Program-made: the position numbers and the translations under genes
Notes under the pieces: generated by a model
Database searches by the model: none
Told to the model about the DNA's origin: nothing
What the model saw: the letters and a program-made list of their open reading frames with translations, nothing else
From: Liolophura sinensis
Lineage: Eukaryota; Mollusca; Polyplacophora; Chitonida; Chitonidae
Direction of reading: 5' to 3'
Assembly: GCF_032854445.1 (NCBI RefSeq)
Contig: NC_088300.1
Location: 35,631,608-35,695,607 of the forward strand
Length of the DNA stretch: 64,000 nucleotides
Shown: one piece after another, positions 58,901-64,000 of the stretch
Layout of the letters: each line of letters begins with the position of its first letter
How positions within the stretch are numbered: position 1 is the stretch's first letter

Positions 58901-61900
58901 GTCGTAGTGAACCTTGCTCAAATCCATCAATAATGCAGAGAGCCTCACATATTTCTGTCTTTACAGAGGTAGCACTGAGGGAAGCTATCCCTTATCTTAT
59001 CACTGAAACTGCTCTGCTTATACCACAGAATCAGTTCATTACCTCATTAACAGTTATTAAAGACAATTTAAAATACTTTAAATTACTAAAAACTGTCATT
59101 TCCAGCTGACTCTGCAGGTGTTTGGTTACCTGAGTTGTGTCTGGTTTGTACAGGAGCCTGTGTTCAGGAGGGTGCGGTCAGACAGCAGACAGCCTCCTGT
59201 GAACTCTCTCACCACCAGGGTGAGCTGTTCTAATATCACCATACTCAGGGCATTCCCTTCACAGTCCTCCAGCTTCTCACCAGAGTTTGCCTGTCTGTAA
59301 TAATCAACATGTGCACACAGGGCTAGTCATTACCGTTAGTTCAGATCTTGGGCAGATTCCACACCATTTAAGTGAAAAACTGAAATACGATCTTATAGTT
59401 TATTTTTTGGCTTTGAAACTTAAAATATTGTCCACATCATCAATGTTATCTTAAGACAAATGTGTGCAGTACCAAAAAGCAAGCATCGTGAATTTTAAAT
59501 TTTTTAAATTTTGACTAGTCAGAAACGGCTTTGTGGAAATCACCCTTGTTCCACCAGGAGATTGTGGGCTATTTAAGTAACTAATAACATGCCTCCATAA
59601 CACATGTGGTTATTACAGTTCTAATTAACTTATCCTCAGACCTCTTTGTTGAACAGGTTCTATCCTGCTCACAAACTACAAGTGGGTTCAAATTAGACGA
59701 TGAAATAATAATGTTTCCTAACTTGACTGTTCAGACTACATAAACTTTTGCTTTGCAGCAACTGAACGTGAAAATACCTTGTGTCACAAAATTGACCTTT
59801 CCTTAATTCTGTTAGTGCTAAATACAAGAATTTATTATCTTCTGTTAACATTTGCCTCATTTAAATGCTGCTATTTTGATACTTTTTAATACTTTTAAAC
59901 CAAAATTAGAAAAGTCTCAAAATTTTATGTGAGTTAAACTGCAGAACTAATTTGACGCATACCAAGCCAAAGAATTCTTAAAGGATACATGAAAAGGAAC
60001 TCTAAAACAAAGATTACGTTTGTATGCCAAATGAAGAAAATTATGCCCCGCAATTTTTGTTAAGAAAATTTCATTTTGGGAGTATTGTTATACCTGTTAA
60101 TTACCCCTCTATATTACCTCATTTTTTCATACCTGTCTTTTCCGGGTAATAGTAAACACCCCCTAACAAGCTCAATGTGATACAGTACCTGATGATTTCC
60201 TTGCGCACAGCGAGGGGAGGGTGCTGACATCTGTAGTAGCTGTCCACATTTGGCGCCATGGGTATCTCCTCTTGTAAAAACTTCAGCAGGAACAGTAATC
60301 CTTCAAGTGTCAGGTCTGGTAGGGGAGAGTTACTGAACAAAAGGGAAAAACAAACTTGCATAACAACTCTCCAATATTCTGGCTGATACTCACTAATTCT
60401 GTATATTCTCTGTATCATACCTCTCAATATTTAATTCTATATTTGACTGGCATTTTATACTGTAATGAAGAAAATTTCACCTATATGACGGCAGCTAGCA
60501 TTGTGGTTGGAGCCCAGGGGAAAACCCACTACTTTTTTGTGATAGTTATCAGTGCGTATTAACTTTATAAATTATCTATTTCATAAACTTAAAGAGATTA
60601 TGCATGGAGCATCCTGGTTAACTTGATCCATGACGTCATGATCAGCATCAAAGAAATCAGTAACATGCAAAACTTATGGATGGATGATGCTGGTTTATTT
60701 ACAAGATCTGAGGTTACACGACATGAACCTTTTCACAAAATTTTATCAAAATCAGACAAAACCGGGTGAAATTATGAGTGTAACAAATAGACAGAAGAAT
60801 AAACAAAGTGAGAGTTCCCTACATATATACATATACATTGCTTTTCCCATGGGGGGCGTGGAACTTTAAATAACATTTTTAAAAGTGACAAATTTCAAAA
60901 CCCAGCCAATCCAACTAGTGTTTTGAAAATTCCCTAAATTAGTAAAATGTCAAGTTTGTCAGGCACCACTTCGCTTTTACCTGACAAGATGGGATGGGTT
61001 TGGGGGGCATACGTTCTGGCTTGTACCTGACAAGATGAGATGGGTTTGGGGACACACGTTCTGGCTTGTACCTGACAAGATGAGATGGGTTTGGGGACAC
61101 ACGTTCTGGCTTGTACCTGACAAGATGAGACGGGTTTGGGGACACATGTTCTGGCTTGTACCTGACAAGATGGGATGGGTTTGGGGACACACGTTCTGGC
61201 TTGTACCTGACAAGATGGGATGGGTTTGGGGACACACGTTCTGACTTGTACCTGACAAGATGGGATGGGTTTGGGGACACACATTCTGACTTTCGGGCAT
61301 ACCTTTTGATAGAGGAACTGTCTGATCGGAGCAGAGATCTGGGTGTGGCTGGTTCTGGTTGCTCAGGCTGGCTGGGGTTCACAAGGGGTGCTGCTGCGTC
61401 CAGGGACAGGTTCTCAAGGCCCCGCAGCTGATCTGTGTTGAACTGCCTGATGGGAAGTGTCTCGTCAGGAACGTTAATATCAGCGTAATCGCTCACTTCC
61501 TCATCCTCTTCCTCAGCCACCGTCTCCATGGAAGGCTTGTGATCTTTGAATTATCAATCAAATAATTTTAACCATCTTGTGTGACTCAGATGGGCACCTA
61601 TATTTAAAAACTGACTTTCAAGGATCTCATATCCTATGTTTTCCAGCTCTTTCAAGAGTCAATCAGTTCAAGTACAAACATACATATTGATAGCTATTTT
61701 ATCAATTCATTCCTAATATAACACTGAATGACTGACTTTCAACAACTTATTCCCACATAATCTCTTTTCCAAAGACTCCAAGTATTTTCAAGGAGCTCAA
61801 GGTCCAAGGAGAGCCCTGAGTAAAACTGATGGCCAGTTTATTACCTATAATTTGAGGTTCATGATGTCTCTGCTGGTGTAATGGTAAGAGATGAGGAGCA

Positions 61901-63667
61901 GGGCGGGAGTAACTGTACTTTGATCCTCCTGGCTCCTCCTTTTCCTCTTCCTTATACTCATCCTCATCTTCCTCGATTGTCTGACTGGAAATATCCTCGT
62001 GAGAAAATTCTCTCTTACTCCCCCATGCCAGAGCTAGACAACTCCTCCAGAGTTATCTCCCCTTTGTCTCCACTTCCTGATGCAGCCATGTCAAGCTCTG
62101 CAGTTCTGCCCATTTTCATTTTGTTGTGATCAGTTTTATGGGTATATGGCAAATCACGGACAGCTTTGATGTTGCTGTGGAATTCAGCATGATGATGTTT
62201 TCCTAAGCTGCCCTTGTGCTGAGGTTGTGGGTGTTGCTGATGAGGCTGTTGCTCATGCTGTACATGTAGTCTTTCGAATTCTTCTTTTTGATCCTGATAA
62301 GTAGAAATCCAAAGCAAAAGTGCAACTGCAGAATTTCATGGCCATTCTTTTTTTTTTCTCCACTCCATATATCACTGTCATCCAGTGTAAGATCCTTTGC
62401 TTCAGGGGCCTAATTTATCTATTTATTTCATTGTTTTTTACAGCACACTCAAGAATAGTTCGCTTAAGACCGTGGCCATTAGTATCGTTGGAGGAAGCCA
62501 TCCAGGGCATGGGGGAAACCCAAAATTATCCACAGGCTGCTGCTAGACCTTCCCATACACATACAGCCACAGAGGACATCAGCATTGGCCAGAGGCTCAT
62601 GTACCATTAGGGACCATTTTACAAAGAGGATGTTAGCTAGGTCAAACGTCACTATACCAATTCCTCAAACCTTATCTTATGTGAAAGAGCAACTTTCAGT
62701 GCAATCTATGCACATTTTTAATTTGATTTTGGAAACAAAACTTGGTTGGATGGTTCAGTTTCAGGGCTTCACAAAAAGTATAATTATATCAGTCAACACA
62801 GACCAAATGCCTTCAGAATATGTTTGAATAAACATACGAAATGAAGAATTACAGTATCACACTGACGTTTCTAGGGTACATGTCGTAAAAGTTACACTTG
62901 ATGCACATTACACGTACCACCGTCTGTAAAATGGGCCCCAGGTGTCTTCACTCTAACCTCCATCCGTGTCTCAGTCTTACTCTGAATACATGTATTTCAA
63001 TTACCCGTCAGGTTTAAGGTTGGATTCAACCATACAAACCTCGCTGGTCAAAGGATGTCAGGAGACAGTAAAAAGACTGCTTAGCCAGCAAAATACATTG
63101 CTTTTGAACTGAATTTTTGGAGCATGGCATGTCTAATTTTTGGTACATGTACTCAGTGCTCCTTCACTGAAGTGGCATGGCAAGGACACCATAAATCATA
63201 AGGTCACCAAGTTTCTTTTGGTTGGTGAAAACGGACATATAATTCTGAGGAATACAAACCTTCTCTGCCCCATCCAGATCTATCAAGGATTTCCAGTTGG
63301 GGTATTTATCTTTCAGCTGAGATTCATACTGCTTCTGTCAATTCACATAAGAGAAAAAGCAAAGCTGAAATATGTTCTAACAAGCAGTGACCTGAGGTCA
63401 TTTAGCCTTCACTCACTGAAAACATACTGGCTGAGATACCTTTCAACATCTGACTGTGTTCCTGACAAAGATCGGCTGTTCTTCATTTGTTACACTATTA
63501 AGTATTTAGTTTCAATCTTGTGACATGTACATGTATACCACTGCCTACTGATTTAAGAAGCATCATGTCATGTCAACACAGTGCATCTTTAACAAGACCA
63601 GCAAGAGTTTGATTTGTTCTGTACTTCACTTGATTATACACATGGTAATGACCTCAAGTTGGGTCTT
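52930..63667 (-). CDS. KIZ: Centrosomal protein kizuna (KIZ)-like, N-terminus outside the window
   Basis: Kizuna is a PLK1 substrate that keeps pericentriolar material attached to spindle-pole centrosomes. Minus-strand exons: 63667-63653 (tentative microexon KTQLE), 63334-63260, 62293-61845, 61543-60981, 60332-60189, 59294-59130, 58552-58402, 57388-57250, 56486-56388, 55451-55313, 54753-54601, 54077-54028 and 53042-52930. The identification rests on recalled vertebrate KIZ: a coiled-coil end like QLEKQYESQLK, the ETEAY motif before the C-terminus, and an acidic tail ending DDDFDFYG. The middle (LTLEGLLFLLKFLQEE to FEHFCTLQKHKVMGPQEIAAV) looks helical and conserved. Exon 61543-60981 ends in seven 15-residue repeats. 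Two one-base excesses in homopolymers (62020-62024 and 61002-61007) break the frame. Removing one base at each makes every downstream phase fit. The family call is probable, not certain. Confidence 0.68.
55071..55245 (+). mobile_element. Diverged tRNA-headed SINE fragment
   Basis: 'ggcatgtgttcaaatccagc' resembles a B box, followed by 'aggtctgtcaggtatctgac' and a 'gtcatataactaaaataag' tail. It lies in an intron of the KIZ-like gene. The family assignment is uncertain. Confidence 0.4.
55930..56024. repeat. GA/GC-rich tetranucleotide repeat at the SINE tail
   Basis: Runs of gagt, gggc and gagc lead into the 3' end of the family A SINE at 56010. In the 40783-41125 copy the same position holds (cgca)n, so this is the element's tail microsatellite, expanded. 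Confidence 0.85.
56010..56312 (-). mobile_element. SINE family A, head-truncated
   Basis: From left to right: 'ggggtttaacgtcgtactca', 'catatgacgacgaaggaatc' and 'aagttacaacttcctctttt', all the reverse of 40783-41125. The tRNA-like head is missing. It sits in an intron of the KIZ-like gene, 75 bp before the exon at 56388. Confidence 0.85.
56520..57249. other. KIZ-like intron
   Basis: There is a possible weak family B remnant at 56540-56620 ('gtatgcttaagaattgttca'). Otherwise this is unremarkable intronic sequence. Confidence 0.4.
57665..57785. mobile_element. Small foldback element
   Basis: 'cccttagctaagtgcactta' and 'gctaagggcaaacttagcta' are inverted relative to each other. The right end 'caagaaaccggccca' resembles MITE ends. 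Confidence 0.45.
59350..59545. mobile_element. MITE with terminal inverted repeats, related to 27508-28183 and 41604-41806
   Basis: The left end 'gggcagattccacacca' and right end 'ggctttgtggaaatcaccc' are inverted. The interior 'aaaatacgatcttatagttt'-like block also recurs at 27550-27575. It is in an intron of the KIZ-like gene. Confidence 0.65.
60428..60546 (-). mobile_element. SINE family B, diverged fragment
   Basis: 'atttgactggcattttatac', 'atgacggcagctagcattgt' and 'agcccaggggaaaaccca' follow the family B order on the minus strand, truncated after the body. Confidence 0.55.
60981..61300 (-). repeat. 45-bp coding repeat at the 3' end of a KIZ-like exon, seven copies
   Basis: Each unit encodes the 15 residues RYKPERVSPNPSHLV with minor variants. 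Each contains CTTGTCAG|GTACAAG on the minus strand, a good donor match. The last unit has CAG|GTAAAAG, which is the predicted real 5' splice site at 60981. The unit length is a multiple of three, so a cryptic donor in any unit would shorten the protein without a frameshift. The last unit also has two extra G (plus strand) relative to its siblings and one missing base, a net of plus one. Confidence 0.93.
62415..62605 (-). mobile_element. SINE family B, diverged
   Basis: 'tatttcattgttttttacag', 'cactcaagaatagttcgctt' and 'gggcatgggggaaaccca' keep the order of the family B minus-strand body. The B-box region is degraded. Confidence 0.6.
62606..62945 (+). repeat. Composite repeat containing family R
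   Basis: The inner part (62668-62856) is the third copy of family R. The outer ends 'gggaccattttacaaag' and 'ctgtaaaatgggcccc' are inverted, so family R may have inserted into, or be part of, a larger foldback element. Confidence 0.5.
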
Positions 63668-64000
63668 CTGCAAAACAAAGTAAAACTTTCAACAAATGGC
63701 CAACAAACAACAATCATGGATATAAACCAGTGCATTTTACTGTTAGCGCCATAGTTATTAAATGACCAGTAGTCACATGGTAGATTTTATATTCCTCTCT
63801 CAACTCAACACATCTGACATCTCCCGGGGGACACCACTCCTACCAAGTAACTAAGTATCTCAAATACTTCCAGCGATAAAGTCACTGTAACACCACTGTA
63901 ACACAACAGCTTGATCTGACCATACAACACTGCTGAAGGGGAAATCTGTTAACTTGGCAAAAACTTTATACAACACAAATGTTCAGAATGTAGAGCCTAA
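62946..64000. other. KIZ-like introns at the right edge
   Basis: Only the small exons at 63260-63334 and (tentatively) 63653-63667 are seen. The remaining ~330 bp to the window edge show no exon I can support. The start of the gene lies beyond 64000. Confidence 0.5.

Noticed and set aside
60977-61431. Trp-rich or Cys-rich repeat frames overlapping the KIZ repeats
   Set aside because: They are other-frame readings of the 45-bp coding repeat. Only the YKPERVSPNPSH frame joins flanking exons in phase.
62020-62053. A 34-nt intron (GTAAGAG to TTTCCAG) that would bypass the first KIZ frameshift
   Set aside because: It is far shorter than any intron normally spliced in animals. A homopolymer indel is simpler.

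Overview
This is a eukaryotic nuclear window, most likely from a lophotrochozoan and mollusc-like animal. The genes are split by many GT-AG introns. The proteins are animal proteins: BBS1, ADAT3, a galectin and a kizuna-like centrosomal protein. The non-coding DNA is full of tRNA-headed SINEs whose 3' tails read 'gtacggcgtaaaacacc' or 'gtacgacgttaaacccc', a repeat style I associate with mollusc and related genomes. I cannot name the species. There are no prokaryotic operons, no CRISPR array and no viral gene that I can support.

Layout from left to right. 1-7.9 kb: SINE fragments, a 55-bp minisatellite of about 52 copies, a dispersed repeat and foldback elements. 7.99-16.6 kb, minus strand: four exons of a galectin with a complete carbohydrate-recognition domain and a large repeat-filled intron 2. 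18.8-22.6 kb, plus strand: a multi-exon gene for a Ser/Thr/Lys-rich protein I do not recognise. 25.8-31.3 kb, minus strand: a complete nine-exon ADAT3, with a tRNA-Glu(TTC) gene inside intron 4. 31.66-48.09 kb, plus strand: a complete fifteen-exon BBS1, divergent from ADAT3 across 385 bp. 48.1-52.9 kb: convergent intergenic DNA with a 126-bp tandem array. 52.9-63.7 kb, minus strand: thirteen exons of a gene that looks like KIZ, whose N-terminal coiled-coil exons lie beyond the right edge.

Every splice junction in ADAT3 (969 nt, 322 aa) and BBS1 (1809 nt, 602 aa) was checked by hand and keeps phase. In KIZ all junctions agree except at two homopolymer runs, each carrying one base too many for an open frame. 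BBS1 and KIZ both serve cilia or centrosomes. ADAT3 acts in tRNA wobble editing. Apart from the shared BBS1/ADAT3 promoter interval, I see no functional linkage between neighbours.

The most unusual signal is at exon ends. The last ~50 nt of BBS1 exon 12, with its 5' splice site and the start of the intron, has been tandemly amplified (19 near-identical 87/88-bp units plus about 5 decayed ones). A KIZ coding exon ends in seven 45-bp units, each carrying a donor-like CAG|GTACAAG, and the final one forms the predicted splice site. I would look first at these two splice-donor arrays.
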